Positions 1-9,454 of a stretch of DNA of 64,000 nucleotides are shown piece after piece. The notes beneath the pieces were generated by a model. It was not told the origin of the DNA. It was given only the letters and a program-made list of their open reading frames with translations, and ran no database searches. The stretch's first letter is position 1; each line of letters opens with the position of its first letter. The translations under genes and the position numbers were made by a program. The DNA comes from Burkholderiales bacterium (GTDB lineage: Bacteria > Pseudomonadota > Gammaproteobacteria > Burkholderiales > Burkholderiaceae_B): positions 20,484-84,483 of the forward strand of contig JAIXTE010000049.1 of assembly GCA_027484315.1 (NCBI GenBank), in the 5' to 3' direction.

Positions 1-1
1 T

Positions 2-361
2 TCCCACGATGTGGTGGATGTGCTTCGCGACATGATCCCAGACCACAGCCTGGACAAGGTGCTACTGTATTTTCCTGACCCCTGGCGCAAGGCCCGCCAC
101 CACAAGCGCAGGCTGATTCAACCGGAATTTGTGGCCAAGCTTGCCAAAAAAATGAAGCCCGGCGGCCTGCTGCACTGCGCCACCGACTGGGAAAACTATG
201 CCCATCACATGCATGACGTGCTGAGCGTGGCCCCCGACTGGCAAAACACAGCCAGTACCCCGTTCGTGCCTCGGCCTGAAGACCGTCCGCTCACCAAGTT
301 TGAAAACCGCGGCCTGAAACTGGGTCACGGTGTCTGGGACCTGCTCTACCGGGTTCGCTAA
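2..361 (+). CDS. trmB: tRNA (guanine-N7-)-methyltransferase, 3' part
   Basis: C-terminal part of the SAM-dependent enzyme that makes m7G46 in the variable loop of tRNAs. The gene begins before the window; the frame is open from base 2 and ends in TAA at 361. Visible family motifs are [15 protein letters not shown], the signature of TrmB, then [11 protein letters not shown], and the C-terminal block [20 protein letters not shown], which holds the TxFExRG tRNA and substrate binding motif. About 120 residues are present, roughly half of the usual protein. Identity is secure because these motifs are nearly unique to TrmB. The start and upstream neighbours cannot be seen. Confidence 0.95.
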   Translation, partial: SHDVVDVLRDMIPDHSLDKVLLYFPDPWRKARHHKRRLIQPEFVAKLAKKMKPGGLLHCATDWENYAHHMHDVLSVAPDWQNTASTPFVPRPEDRPLTKFENRGLKLGHGVWDLLYRVR

Positions 362-476
362 AACTGCCAGCCTCCCCATGTTCGGGTAACTGAACAACGA
401 CCTCCCCTCTTGCGGTATGTCACAGACCGCAGCGGTTTGATTTAATTGGGATCGATTCAAGCAACCTTGTGACGGC

Positions 477-2480
477 ATGCTTTCAACACAACCAACCGGC
501 TTGCTGCGTGCCCTTTTTTCCAAAAGGGCCAGCCTTTCACTGAACGCACGTACATTGCTGGTGTGTCTGGAAGCTCTCTTCGTGTTGTGTCTCTGCCTGT
601 ATGTCATCTTGAACAAGCAGATCGCCACCCAGCATGAAGACAAGATCGAGCGGCTTCTGTATGACAAAGCACTGGCCATTCATCAGGTCAACACCCCTGA
701 CACCAACACAGACACCCAATTCGCCCCGGTTTTTTACCACCAGGGCAACCTGCAGGAAGCACAGTTCACACAGCACTGGCCCAAAGCCTGTCACCCTGTA
801 TCCGTAGGTGCCACTTCAAAAATTCAGCAATTCAGGTGCGAAAATGGTGTTCGTCTTCATGCCATTCAAACCCAACTAAACCCCGAGCAGGCACAAAGCG
901 CGCAAGTCACCTTGTGGGCAGTGCACACGGCCGGCCTTTCAATGCTGAGCATGCCCGTGCATGAAGCCATTGGGTTGGCCCTGCTGGTGTTGACCATCAG
1001 CGCGCTGTGCAGCCGATGGATCAGCCATTCCATCACCCAGCCGCTTGCTGAAATTACCGCCAGCGCTGAACACATGTCAGCCGGCCACTACGATTGGCGG
1101 CTCCCTGACAACCCGATACCGGAGATCAACCAGCTTGCATCCAGCTTCAACCACATGGCCAAAAGCCTGCAGGAAAGGGACAAGGTCATTCGCCGCACTG
1201 CCTACAAAGACCAGTTGACCGGGCTGGACAACAGGGCCTTTCTCAGCCTGGCCTTGCGGGAACGCACCCAATCTGCCCGAGAACCCCTGTCCATAGTGGT
1301 GTGGGGCATTGACAACCTGGACAACATCAACGAAGTGCTGGGCCATGAAGTGGCCGACAAGGTGCTGGTGAAGGTTGCTCGCAAAGCGGCAAGGGTGTGC
1401 CGCGAAAACCTGGTCATTGCGCGGCTTGAGGGCAATGTGTTCTGCATGCTGCTGCCTCGCGCCCTGCTGGAAGCGATGCTGAAAAAACACTGCATCAAGC
1501 GCTTGCTGCATGGTTCTTTAAGGGTGCAGAATTACCAGCTCGACATACAAAGCCATGCAGGGCTTGCGCACTATCCCGAGCACGGTGAATGCCCCGACAG
1601 CCTGATGCGTCGCGCTGAAATTGCACGCCAGCTCGCCAAGAAAACACGCCAGACCTGCATTGTGTTTGAACCCCGGCTGGAACAGCGCTCGGCCAATCGG
1701 CTTGAACTGGTCGCACAACTGCGCAAAGCCATCAATGAACAGGAATTCTGCCTGTACTTTCAGCCCAAACTTAACCTGCGGACCAACAGCATCAACCAGG
1801 CCGAAGCCCTGTTGCGCTGGAACCACCCCACGCGCGGCGTCATTGCCCCCGGCGGTTTCATCGAGTTGGCTGAACAAACAGGCATGATCAAGGAAATCAC
1901 GCGGCTCGTGTTTCGCCAAACCTACAGCATCATCGCCCTGTGCACCCAGCAAAATATTCGCCTGTCGCTTAACCTGTCTGCACTGGACCTGGAAGACAAC
2001 AGCCTGGTCGACTTTGTGTCGCAACTGCATGAACAACAACCCGATGCCGCCCGCCACATGGTGCTTGAAATCACCGAAAGCGCAGCCATGCGCGACCCGG
2101 AACAGGCGCTGGAAATTCTCAACGAACTCGCAGCGATGGGATTTCAAATCTCGATTGATGATTTTGGTACCGGCTATTCTTCACTGGCTTACCTGAAACG
2201 CTTTCCAGTCACCGAGCTTAAAATCGACCGATCACTGGTACAGGGGGCCGACCTTGACACTGACGGGCAAATCATTCTCGAATCCACCATCGAAATGGGC
2301 CACATCATGGGTTTGTTGGTCACCACCGAAGGGGTTGAGACACAGGCCGAGTTTGACCTCGTCAAAAAACTGGGAGCCGATTATGTGCAGGGCTTCTGGT
2401 TGTCTAAACCCATGCCTTTCGAAGAATTCAAGCTGAAACACCTGATTGGCAACCACGATGAACTGGTCCCATACGCTTAA
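477..2480 (+). CDS. Membrane HAMP-GGDEF-EAL protein, probable c-di-GMP phosphodiesterase
   Basis: A 667-residue inner-membrane signalling protein. A first membrane segment lies at about residues 25-45, a periplasmic loop of about 115 residues follows, and a second segment is near 160-180. Then come a HAMP linker (about 182-235), a GGDEF domain (about 240-400) and an EAL domain (about 410-655). The GGDEF signature is replaced by EGNVF near residue 317, so cyclase activity is unlikely. The EAL domain keeps EALLRW (near 442), LNLS, LEITES, DDFGTGYSS (near 560), LKIDRS and EGVET, which supply the metal and catalytic residues of an active phosphodiesterase. Inference: it degrades c-di-GMP in response to a periplasmic signal, and the degenerate GGDEF domain may act as a GTP sensor. 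The ATG at 477 has no strong ribosome binding site. Confidence 0.9.
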   Translation: MLSTQPTGLLRALFSKRASLSLNARTLLVCLEALFVLCLCLYVILNKQIATQHEDKIERLLYDKALAIHQVNTPDTNTDTQFAPVFYHQGNLQEAQFTQHWPKACHPVSVGATSKIQQFRCENGVRLHAIQTQLNPEQAQSAQVTLWAVHTAGLSMLSMPVHEAIGLALLVLTISALCSRWISHSITQPLAEITASAEHMSAGHYDWRLPDNPIPEINQLASSFNHMAKSLQERDKVIRRTAYKDQLTGLDNRAFLSLALRERTQSAREPLSIVVWGIDNLDNINEVLGHEVADKVLVKVARKAARVCRENLVIARLEGNVFCMLLPRALLEAMLKKHCIKRLLHGSLRVQNYQLDIQSHAGLAHYPEHGECPDSLMRRAEIARQLAKKTRQTCIVFEPRLEQRSANRLELVAQLRKAINEQEFCLYFQPKLNLRTNSINQAEALLRWNHPTRGVIAPGGFIELAEQTGMIKEITRLVFRQTYSIIALCTQQNIRLSLNLSALDLEDNSLVDFVSQLHEQQPDAARHMVLEITESAAMRDPEQALEILNELAAMGFQISIDDFGTGYSSLAYLKRFPVTELKIDRSLVQGADLDTDGQIILESTIEMGHIMGLLVTTEGVETQAEFDLVKKLGADYVQGFWLSKPMPFEEFKLKHLIGNHDELVPYA

Positions 2481-2582
2481 ACGCATATTTAGTTTTGTCT
2501 TTTCAAGCAAGTTTTACCTGATGTGCCGCGGCTTCGATATGATGTCGTGATGACAATTCACACAAAGCAGCATCCCGTGAAA

Positions 2583-4184
2583 ATGAAACAATTCGACGTT
2601 GCCATCATTGGCAGCGGTCTCGCCGGCCTGACCACAGCCCTGCAACTGGCAGACAAACTCAAAGTGGCCATCATCTGCAAACGATCCGTCTCCGACTCGG
2701 CTAGCCGCTGGGCACAAGGGGGCATCGCCGCGGTTCGCGACCCCGCAGACAGCGTGGAAGAACACGTTCAGGACACCTTGGTGGCCGGTGGTGGGCTGTG
2801 TGAACGCGATGCCGTGCAGTTCATTCTTGAAAATGCATCCAAATCAATTGACTGGCTGGTGGAACAGGGCGTGCCCTTCTCTCGCGAAGACGAAGAAGGC
2901 CCCAGTAACACAGAGCCCAACGGTTTTCACCTGACGCGCGAAGGTGGCCACAGCCGCCGTCGTATCCTGCACGTGGCCGACGCCACGGGCGACGCCGTAC
3001 AGAACACCCTGGAAGCCAAAGCGCGCAACCACCCCAACATTGAATTGTTCGAGCACCACATGGTGATCGACCTCATCACGGGCGACCGTCTGAGCGAGAA
3101 AAAGGCCGGCATTCTTGGTGCCTACATTCTGGATGAACAATCTCAGCGTGTACTCACCCTGACATGCCCCTACATCGTGCTGGCCTGTGGTGGCGCAGGC
3201 AAGGTATACAACTACACCACAAACCCCGACACAGCCACCGGCGATGGCATTGCCATGGCCTGGCGCGCGGGCTGCCGAATTTCCAATATGGAATTCATCC
3301 AGTTTCACCCGACCTGCCTGTACCACCCCTACGCCAAAAGCTTTTTGATTACCGAAGCCGTGCGGGGCGAAGGCGGCCTGCTCAAGCTGCCGGATGGCAC
3401 CCGCTTCATGCCTGAACACGACGAGCGCGCTGAACTGGCACCGCGCGACGTGGTGGCGCGCGCCATCGACTTTGAAATGAAAAAGCGCGGCCTGGATTGC
3501 GTGTACCTGGACATCAGCCACGAGCCCGAAGAAAAGCTGAAAAAACACTTCCCGACCATTTACAAGCGCTGCCTTGAACTGGGCATCGACATCACCAAGC
3601 AAGGCATTCCGGTGGTGCCAGCGGCCCACTACACCTGTGGTGGCGTAGTGACCGATCACAATGCGCGAACTGACATTCCCGGCTTGTATGCCGTCGGCGA
3701 AACAGCCTATACCGGCCTTCACGGTGCAAACCGGCTGGCCAGCAACAGCCTGCTGGAATGCGTGGTACTGGGCCAGGCTGCCGCCAACCACATTCTGACC
3801 AAACCACACCGCGAAACCATGGGCCTGCCCGATTGGGATGAAAGCCGGGTGACCGACCCCGACGAAGAAGTGGTGATTTCACACAACTGGGCTGAACTTC
3901 GCCAAACCATGTGGAACTACGTGGGCATTGTGCGCACCGACAAACGCCTGGAACGTGCCCAGCACCGCATTCAACTGCTGCGTGAGGAAATTTTGGAGTT
4001 CTACAGCAACTTCCGGGTGAGCCGCGATTTGCTTGAACTGCGAAACCTGGTGGATGTGGCAGATCTGATTGTGACCAGCGCCCTAAGCCGCAAGGAAAGT
4101 CGCGGGCTTCATTACAGCACCGACTATCCGGGCACCTTGCCCAAGGCGTTTCCGACGGTGTTGCAACGGCCGAAGAAGCGATAA
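2583..4184 (+). CDS. nadB: L-aspartate oxidase
   Basis: FAD-dependent oxidation of L-aspartate to iminoaspartate, the first step of de novo NAD synthesis, feeding quinolinate synthase NadA. The FAD dinucleotide motif IIGSGLAGL sits right after the start. [27 protein letters not shown], and the C-terminal [22 protein letters not shown] typical of the fumarate reductase/NadB family are all present. The start at ATG 2583 gives 533 residues, the usual family length; an ATG at 2550 and a GTG at 2523 are in frame upstream and cannot be excluded. nadC and nadA lie just downstream on the opposite strand, separated by a 0.68 kb non-coding repeat element. Confidence 0.96.
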   Translation: MKQFDVAIIGSGLAGLTTALQLADKLKVAIICKRSVSDSASRWAQGGIAAVRDPADSVEEHVQDTLVAGGGLCERDAVQFILENASKSIDWLVEQGVPFSREDEEGPSNTEPNGFHLTREGGHSRRRILHVADATGDAVQNTLEAKARNHPNIELFEHHMVIDLITGDRLSEKKAGILGAYILDEQSQRVLTLTCPYIVLACGGAGKVYNYTTNPDTATGDGIAMAWRAGCRISNMEFIQFHPTCLYHPYAKSFLITEAVRGEGGLLKLPDGTRFMPEHDERAELAPRDVVARAIDFEMKKRGLDCVYLDISHEPEEKLKKHFPTIYKRCLELGIDITKQGIPVVPAAHYTCGGVVTDHNARTDIPGLYAVGETAYTGLHGANRLASNSLLECVVLGQAAANHILTKPHRETMGLPDWDESRVTDPDEEVVISHNWAELRQTMWNYVGIVRTDKRLERAQHRIQLLREEILEFYSNFRVSRDLLELRNLVDVADLIVTSALSRKESRGLHYSTDYPGTLPKAFPTVLQRPKKR

Positions 4185-4194
4185 GGCTCTGTTC

Positions 4195-4828
4195 TTGGCC
4201 TTCCCAGCGTGCCTTGCCCGATTCCGCACAGAAAACCGCTTAATCCCCTTGTTGAATTAATTCTTGCTCACCGAATCAGGCAAAACAGACGGCCTGATTC
4301 GGAGTCGGCTTGCAGCCGAACGCAGCGAATCAATTCCACCGGGGCGGTTTTCCTGAATGTGCGGAACAGGCAAGTGCACTGCCGTGGAGGCCCTAAAGAA
4401 GCCGGTTCGCGCAGGCAACTGGTTAAGAGCAACGCCGGTGGATATCATCACCAGTGTAAGTCCTTCGACACAGGCAGCCGAATCACTGCCGCTGGAGCGA
4501 ATTAACCGCCGCTGGCCATTGCGTCGCCAGTGCCAACCAGTCGCAATTGTTGCCCACTCGCGCGAGATCAATCACCGGCGGGTTTGTGCCCAGTCAGCAG
4601 CGATGTTCCAGTCGCTTGCCATTCAAGAAAACCTGCCCGTTTGAATTCACATGCAACGTTCGGCTGCAAGCCGGCAACACACTCGACCGGCTTTTTTGTC
4701 GAGTGTGTTGAGTCAGTGTGAATTTCAAAAAGGGATCAACAGGTTTTCAGGCAAGCAACTGGAATTCGCGCTGAATGGGCTTTTCATACCCGCAGGTGGT
4801 TGCTCACAATTCGCGCCGAATGGGCAAA
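4195..4828 (+). repeat. Intergenic repeat element, copy A (large palindromic non-coding element)
   Basis: This element fills the gap between nadB and nadC. It matches the reverse complement of 43058-43556 (copy B). Positions 4204-4240 are identical over 37 bases to 43475-43511. Positions 4341-4383 match 43330-43372 with one difference in 43. Positions 4764-4782 are identical to 43102-43120, with weaker similarity between these blocks. The first 200 bases form a long imperfect palindrome: the block at 4204-4240 pairs with the block at 4341-4383, enclosing a perfect 9 bp hairpin (GAATCAGGC at 4273, GCCTGATTC at 4292). A second strong hairpin of about 12 bp with a T-rich loop lies near 4676-4712. 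No convincing coding sequence is present. The class of element is not recognised. Confidence 0.75.
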
Positions 4829-4867
4829 AACTTGCGCCGAGGCATGCAATCGAGCGGTGAGTGGCAG

Positions 4868-5734
4868 TTAGTCCAGCACCCGAAGTGAATAATCCACCGC
4901 CGCAATGTCTTTGGTCAGCGAACCAATCGAAATGCGATCAACGCCGGTTTCGGCAATGGCCCGTACCGTGTGTTCATTCACCCCACCCGAGGCTTCCAGA
5001 ACCGCACGTCCCTGGTTCAATTCCACGGCCACCCGCATGGCTTCCAGACCAAAGTTGTCCAGCAACACGGACTTCGCGCCCGCCTGCAGGGCTTCTTCCA
5101 GTTGCACCAGGCTTTCCACTTCGATTTGAACCGACACATGGGCAGCCCCCAAGGCGTCGGCATTGGCCAGCACTTGCGCAATACCGCCCGCCGCGGCAAT
5201 GTGGTTTTCCTTGATCAAAATGCCGTCGTACAAAGCCAGTCGCTGATTCAGACCACCGCCCACACGCACCGCGTATTTTTGGGCCAGGCGCATGCCGGGC
5301 AAGGTCTTCCGGGTATCCAGAATGGACGACTTGGTACCCTCGATCAGTTGAACAAAATGACGTGTTCGAGTCGCCACAGCGCTCAGCGACTGAAGGTAAT
5401 TCATGGCTGAACGTTCGGCTGTCAGCAAAGGGCGGGCAAAGGCTTCAATTTCACAGACCACCGTCCCCGGTTGCACTTCCTGGCCTTCTGGCACCTGCCA
5501 ACGTACCAAAGCATCGCAACACAAGGCGCTGAACACCCCGTTGAACCAGTCCTGCCCGCACACCACTGCCTTGTCGCGGCACAGCAATTGCGCCTTGCAA
5601 CGCTTCCCTTCTGGCACCAGCAAACCGGTCCAGTCGGTGTTGCCCATGTCCTCGGCAATGGCGTCGTGCACGTTTTTCAGCAAGGCCAGTTCAAGCGCAG
5701 GTCCGAATGATTGAAACAGTTCTGAACGGCTCAT
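4868..5734 (-). CDS. nadC: Nicotinate-nucleotide pyrophosphorylase (carboxylating), quinolinate phosphoribosyltransferase
   Basis: Converts quinolinate and PRPP to nicotinate mononucleotide, the third step of de novo NAD synthesis. The 288 residues match the family length. Signatures include [26 protein letters not shown] (substrate-binding arginines and lysine), [35 protein letters not shown] and the C-terminal DRISIGSLT phosphate-binding loop. Its ATG overlaps the nadA stop (ATGA type, 5731-5734), so the two are translationally coupled, with nadA first in the transcript. Repeat copy A lies immediately downstream. Confidence 0.97.
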   Translation of the reverse strand: MSRSELFQSFGPALELALLKNVHDAIAEDMGNTDWTGLLVPEGKRCKAQLLCRDKAVVCGQDWFNGVFSALCCDALVRWQVPEGQEVQPGTVVCEIEAFARPLLTAERSAMNYLQSLSAVATRTRHFVQLIEGTKSSILDTRKTLPGMRLAQKYAVRVGGGLNQRLALYDGILIKENHIAAAGGIAQVLANADALGAAHVSVQIEVESLVQLEEALQAGAKSVLLDNFGLEAMRVAVELNQGRAVLEASGGVNEHTVRAIAETGVDRISIGSLTKDIAAVDYSLRVLD

Positions 5735-6882
5735 GCTGGTCCCACTCCCTTGTGCGCCTGTTCCAAACGGGCTTGGCCACGCGGGCCGGAAATACCATGT
5801 ACTTTCGCAAAGTCGAGCATGCGGTCAATGCATCGGTAAGCCTGTTTTCCCAAATCAGGGTCAACGTGCACTTCGCCAAGCCCGGTATCAAAACCGGTTT
5901 TCAGTACATCCCGCAGGTTCTTCAGGCCGTTCATAGCCATCCACGGGCAATGCGCACAGCTTTTACATGTGGCGGAATTGCCTGCAGTGGGGGCTTCAAT
6001 CAGCATTTTTCCAGGCGCCAGCTGGCGCATCTTGTGAAGAATGCCATTGTCAGTGGCCACGATAAAGGTGTTAACTCCCGGGGTTTGCGTGGCCTTGATC
6101 ATTTGCGTGGTTGATCCCACCACATCTGCCAATGCCACAACATCGGCCGGGGATTCCGGGTGCACCAACACCATGGCGTCGGGATGCTGGGCTTTCAATA
6201 TCACCAGCTCTTCAGCCTTGAATTCATCATGCACCAGGCATGATCCCTGCCACAGCAGCATGTCTGCCCCGGTCTGCTTTTGGATGTATTGGCCCAGATG
6301 CCGATCTGGCGCCCAAATCATTTTTTGCCCTTGGGCATGCAAGTGGCCAACAATATCCAGCGCAATGCTGGAGGTAACCATCCAGTCTGCCCGCGCTTTC
6401 ACAGCCGCACTGGTATTGGCGTATACCACCACAGTGCGATCGGGATGCTGATCACAAAACGCATTGAATTCGGCTGAGGGGCAACCCAGATCGAGCGAAC
6501 AGGTGGCATCCAGGTCGGGCATGAACACCCGTTTTTCGGGATTCAGGATCTTGCTGGTTTCACCCATGAAACGCACGCCCGCCACCACAAGGTTTTGCTG
6601 CTTGCTCTCACGTCCAAAACGCGCCATTTCCAGCGAGTCCGATACACACCCACCTGTTTCTTCGGCCAAATCCTGCAATTCTGCGTCCACGTAGTAGTGC
6701 GCGACCAGCACCGCATCCCGGGCTTTAAGCAATTCCCTGATTTCGGCTTTCAACGATTCGCGCTCTGATGCCTCAGGTTGTAAAGGCACGCGAGCCCATG
6801 CCTGGGAGGGCTTGCAACTGAGGGAGGGGTTGGCCTGATTGGGCAGATCGAACTCCACCGGCTTGATGTCTACTTGATTCAC
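5731..6882 (-). CDS. nadA: Quinolinate synthase (4Fe-4S)
   Basis: Condenses iminoaspartate with dihydroxyacetone phosphate to quinolinate, using a 4Fe-4S cluster. The cluster cysteines are recognisable in [22 protein letters not shown] and [13 protein letters not shown]. The fold is confirmed by [41 protein letters not shown] and HPESP. A GTG at 6882 is preceded at good distance by GAGAG and gives 383 residues, typical for the betaproteobacterial enzyme; an upstream TTG at 6948 would add 22 residues without family similarity. It is the first gene of a nadA-nadC operon and is divergent from the hfa-like genes. Confidence 0.95.
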   Translation of the reverse strand: MNQVDIKPVEFDLPNQANPSLSCKPSQAWARVPLQPEASERESLKAEIRELLKARDAVLVAHYYVDAELQDLAEETGGCVSDSLEMARFGRESKQQNLVVAGVRFMGETSKILNPEKRVFMPDLDATCSLDLGCPSAEFNAFCDQHPDRTVVVYANTSAAVKARADWMVTSSIALDIVGHLHAQGQKMIWAPDRHLGQYIQKQTGADMLLWQGSCLVHDEFKAEELVILKAQHPDAMVLVHPESPADVVALADVVGSTTQMIKATQTPGVNTFIVATDNGILHKMRQLAPGKMLIEAPTAGNSATCKSCAHCPWMAMNGLKNLRDVLKTGFDTGLGEVHVDPDLGKQAYRCIDRMLDFAKVHGISGPRGQARLEQAHKGVGPA

Positions 6883-7088
6883 GAAACTCTCGATCAATGG
6901 CGCAGAAAGCACGCATTTTACTCTCTTGCAGCCAGAAAATCCTGCCAATCCAGACCGAAGGCCTTTGCTGAACTTTTATCGAATGTACGTCACTCAAACG
7001 AAGCATTTCCGCAATGCGACAGCGCTCAATGCTTTACGTCCTTAGTCCGTTGTCTTTTCATGTCCTCATATCTCTTGGAGCATACTTC

Positions 7089-7676
7089 ATGTTGAAGCAA
7101 TCCGTTAAATCACTTTCAATCCTGGCTGCGTTGTTGTCCATGCACACTGTTGCATCTGCGACTTGTCAGGGTAGCGACTGTCAAGTTGAGGTCGAAGCCA
7201 ATGTCGACTTCGATGGTCACTATCACCTCAGCCCCAGCCACAATGGCATTTACATTCAAAGCAACACTGGCACAAACACCGCCATTGTTGACTTGCAAAA
7301 CGTCGTCATGCGCGACAACGGTGCCGTATCTGGCGCGGCTCAAGCTGTGGGCAACAACATTGCCATTTCACTCAGCTCTTCTTCAAAAGTGCCTGTGCGT
7401 CATGTGTCCCAAGGTAACTATGGTGACCAGTTGGCCACTGTCAGCCTCATCCAGCACTCGGCCTCCAAAACTGGCGAAGTCAATATTGAAGCTGTATCCA
7501 TTGGCAACAACTTCAGTCTCAGCCTGGACCACGCCACACTGGCCGAACTGTCTGTTGCACAGTGCAACGTGAGCGACAACGTGGCATTGGCTGAATTCCG
7601 CTTTGACCCCACCAAGTTGACTGCGTCTGCAACAGCCGTAGGCAACAACATTTCAATTGGCGCAGTGCGTCCTTAA
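7089..7676 (+). CDS. Secreted repeat protein, HfaD-like candidate holdfast anchor component
   Basis: A 195-residue exported protein. The ATG at 7089 follows TTGGAG at good spacing. A signal peptide ends near residue 24 (HTVASA before TCQGSD). The mature part is rich in Asn, Ser, Val and Ala and carries three spaced copies of an A-x-(A/S)-(V/I)-G-N-N-(I/F)-(A/S)-(I/L)-S motif: AQAVGNNIAIS near residue 84, VSIGNNFSLS near 136 and ATAVGNNISIG near 181. Such regularly spaced GNN beta-strand motifs resemble amyloid-like or beta-helical surface proteins. With HfaA-like and HfaB-like genes directly downstream, the best guess is an HfaD-type surface anchor protein. Caulobacter HfaD is longer, so orthology is uncertain. 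Confidence 0.5.
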   Translation: MLKQSVKSLSILAALLSMHTVASATCQGSDCQVEVEANVDFDGHYHLSPSHNGIYIQSNTGTNTAIVDLQNVVMRDNGAVSGAAQAVGNNIAISLSSSSKVPVRHVSQGNYGDQLATVSLIQHSASKTGEVNIEAVSIGNNFSLSLDHATLAELSVAQCNVSDNVALAEFRFDPTKLTASATAVGNNISIGAVRP

Positions 7677-7788
7677 TTGAACTTTTTCATCCCCGGCATC
7701 AACTTACAGCAAAGCAGCTCGCTTCAAAGATTGCCGGGGGTGAATTCTCCTCCCTGTCATCCGCCAGTCCTACACCGGAAACCGTCCA

Positions 7789-8109
7789 ATGAAAAAGCTC
7801 AGCTTCATCGTCGCAATGCTCCTGGCACCCACTTCTGCAACCTTTGCTCAAACTTTTGAAGGCAATGTCAGCTCGTTTGAAACCCCTTTTGGCATGCGCA
7901 GCGTCACCGACATTGATTCGCCCGCCGCAACCCGTCGCGACGAGAACTTCAACCGCACCCAAGTGCAAGCCCCGGGCTTTGGTTTCGCATCCACCGCCAT
8001 CGGCAACCTGATCAATGTTCAGACCGAGGGCAGCAATAACACAGTCGTCATCAACGCAACACAGATCAACAACGGCAGTCAGAACGCATCCATTGATAGC
8101 GGCTTCTGA
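7789..8109 (+). CDS. HfaA-like secreted holdfast anchoring protein
   Basis: A 106-residue exported protein with a signal peptide cleaved near residue 21 (SATFA before QTFEGN). The C-terminal half reads STAIGNLINVQTEGSNNT followed by VVINATQINNGSQN. This resembles the conserved tail of Caulobacter HfaA, a small curli-subunit-like protein that anchors the holdfast polysaccharide to the cell (recalled from the family, not searched). The motif A-x-GN-x-I-x-V also echoes the repeats of the preceding gene. It lies 112 bases after that gene and 34 before the CsgG-like gene, so one transcript is likely. Alternative: a generic curlin-like amyloid subunit. Confidence 0.6.
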   Translation: MKKLSFIVAMLLAPTSATFAQTFEGNVSSFETPFGMRSVTDIDSPAATRRDENFNRTQVQAPGFGFASTAIGNLINVQTEGSNNTVVINATQINNGSQNASIDSGF

Positions 8110-8143
8110 AACCGCGTCGCACTTGAATACACAAAGGCCCACT

Positions 8144-9304
8144 ATGTTTCGCTATTCCACTCTTAAGCTTGCCTTCATCACCGCACTGGCTGCCACGGGC
8201 AGTGCTTGCACCACCCTGCCTTCTTTCAGCAAGGCAGAGTACGTCAGCGCCTTTGACGGGGCCAGCGTGATGGAGAACAAAACCCGGTACAGCCAGGCGC
8301 TCGAGTGCCTGAAGCCCATGGTGGGCGGTCGTGGCCCCAATGCAAAGCGTTTCGCAGTGGGCCGGGTGAGCGACTTTACAGGCAAGGAAGACCTGGTCAA
8401 CGGCAAACGTTTGACGCAAGGTGCGGCCCTCATGGTCATCTCGGCGCTGGCTAAAACAGGTGTGCCAATGGTCGAGCGTTTTGACACATCGATTGCCGAC
8501 ATGGAGCTGAAGTACTCCGACAACAAACTGATTACAGATAACCCTGACAGCAAAGCACACCGCCAGATTTTCTCCGGTTCCCTGCCCGGCTCCGACTATC
8601 ACATCGTGGGTGGCATCACCGAAGTCAACTACAACATTCGCAGTGGCAGCCTGGAGTCTTCAATCCGTTTTATTGGAGCTGCGGCACGCTACTTTGTCAT
8701 GAACGTTGCAGTGGATCTGCGGGTTGTGAACACCAAAACACTGGAAGTGGTGAATACACAAAGCCTGCAAAAGCAAATCATAGGTACCGAATTGAGTGGC
8801 GGCTACTTCCGCCTGTTCTCCGATGGCCTGGTTGACGTGAATGCAGCGGAACGCACACAGGAACCCATTCAAAAAGGCGTGCGCATGGTCATTGAGCAGG
8901 CTGTGTTCAACATGCTGACCGAGATGAATAACCTGCCCGCGCAAAACTGCGCAAGATTAAGCACCGCCAATCTGGAAACTGAACAAGAAACCCAGACTGC
9001 AGCAGCGCCAATGCCGGTCAAGCAGCGCAACAGCAATCCGATTGTATTGACACCGCCACCCGCACTGAATGCCTCCAGGCAAGGTGAAAACGTCAGTATT
9101 GATCCGAATACCGGTGAAATTGTCAGGCCTACCCGCTCAGCAACCTCCACCAGCAATAGCGCTGCTGCCCAACAAAGCGAAGTGACTGAACTGAAAGGTC
9201 TGTTTGGTGCCGGCAGCACACCCCAGGAACCCGCTTCAACCTCCAACACAACCCGGGAAATGCAGGAAAAACTGCTGTGGGGAAGTCGTCCACAAATTCG
9301 CTAA
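8144..9304 (+). CDS. hfaB: CsgG/HfaB-family outer-membrane lipoprotein
   Basis: A 386-residue protein of the CsgG superfamily, whose members form the outer-membrane pore that exports curli subunits or, as HfaB, the holdfast anchor proteins HfaA and HfaD. The ATG at 8144 follows AAAGG. The N-terminus is a lipoprotein-type signal with a probable lipid cysteine in ATGSACTTL. The family core is visible as FAVGRVSDFTGKEDL, LTQGAALMVISAL, GVPMVERFD, YHIVGGITEVNYNIRSG, and VAVDLRVVNTKTLEVVNTQSL. From about residue 270 the tail is low in complexity and rich in Thr, Ser, Pro, Asn and Gln, unlike E. coli CsgG but common in HfaB. The two small exported proteins just upstream are its probable substrates. 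Confidence 0.75.
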   Translation: MFRYSTLKLAFITALAATGSACTTLPSFSKAEYVSAFDGASVMENKTRYSQALECLKPMVGGRGPNAKRFAVGRVSDFTGKEDLVNGKRLTQGAALMVISALAKTGVPMVERFDTSIADMELKYSDNKLITDNPDSKAHRQIFSGSLPGSDYHIVGGITEVNYNIRSGSLESSIRFIGAAARYFVMNVAVDLRVVNTKTLEVVNTQSLQKQIIGTELSGGYFRLFSDGLVDVNAAERTQEPIQKGVRMVIEQAVFNMLTEMNNLPAQNCARLSTANLETEQETQTAAAPMPVKQRNSNPIVLTPPPALNASRQGENVSIDPNTGEIVRPTRSATSTSNSAAAQQSEVTELKGLFGAGSTPQEPASTSNTTREMQEKLLWGSRPQIR

Positions 9305-9370
9305 AAGCACAGCGAATCTCCAAGGCAGGCAGGTAGCCTGCAAACCAGCCCCGACATACTGGTCAAAAAC

Positions 9371-9406
9371 AAAAAGCCTCAAGAAACACTTCTTGAGGCT
9401 TTTTTT
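9371..9406 (+). terminator. Intrinsic terminator (bidirectional)
   Basis: A perfect stem AAAAAGCCTCAAGAA with its complement encloses a four-base loop and is followed by seven T. It ends the hfa-like transcript. The A-run on the left arm lets it also serve the convergent CNNM-family gene. Confidence 0.9.
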
Positions 9407-9454
9407 ACTTATTCACAGACAGATCCTGACAGGCAGTAAACCCGTCGCCGTTGT

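Noticed and set aside
4209..4505. A 98-codon frame in repeat copy A that shares a peptide (VRNRQVHCR) with a frame in copy B (minus strand, 43501-43235)
   Set aside because: The similarity is explained by the shared nucleotide block. Outside it the two frames differ, and the variable hairpin changes the peptide completely, so coding is unlikely.
4195..4828. Copy A considered as an integron attC site or group II intron
   Set aside because: The RYYYAAC/GTTRRRY core sites and the domain V hairpin that I would expect were not found by eye, and no integrase or reverse transcriptase gene is near. A HEARO/omega RNA identity is also unproven and kept only as a test.
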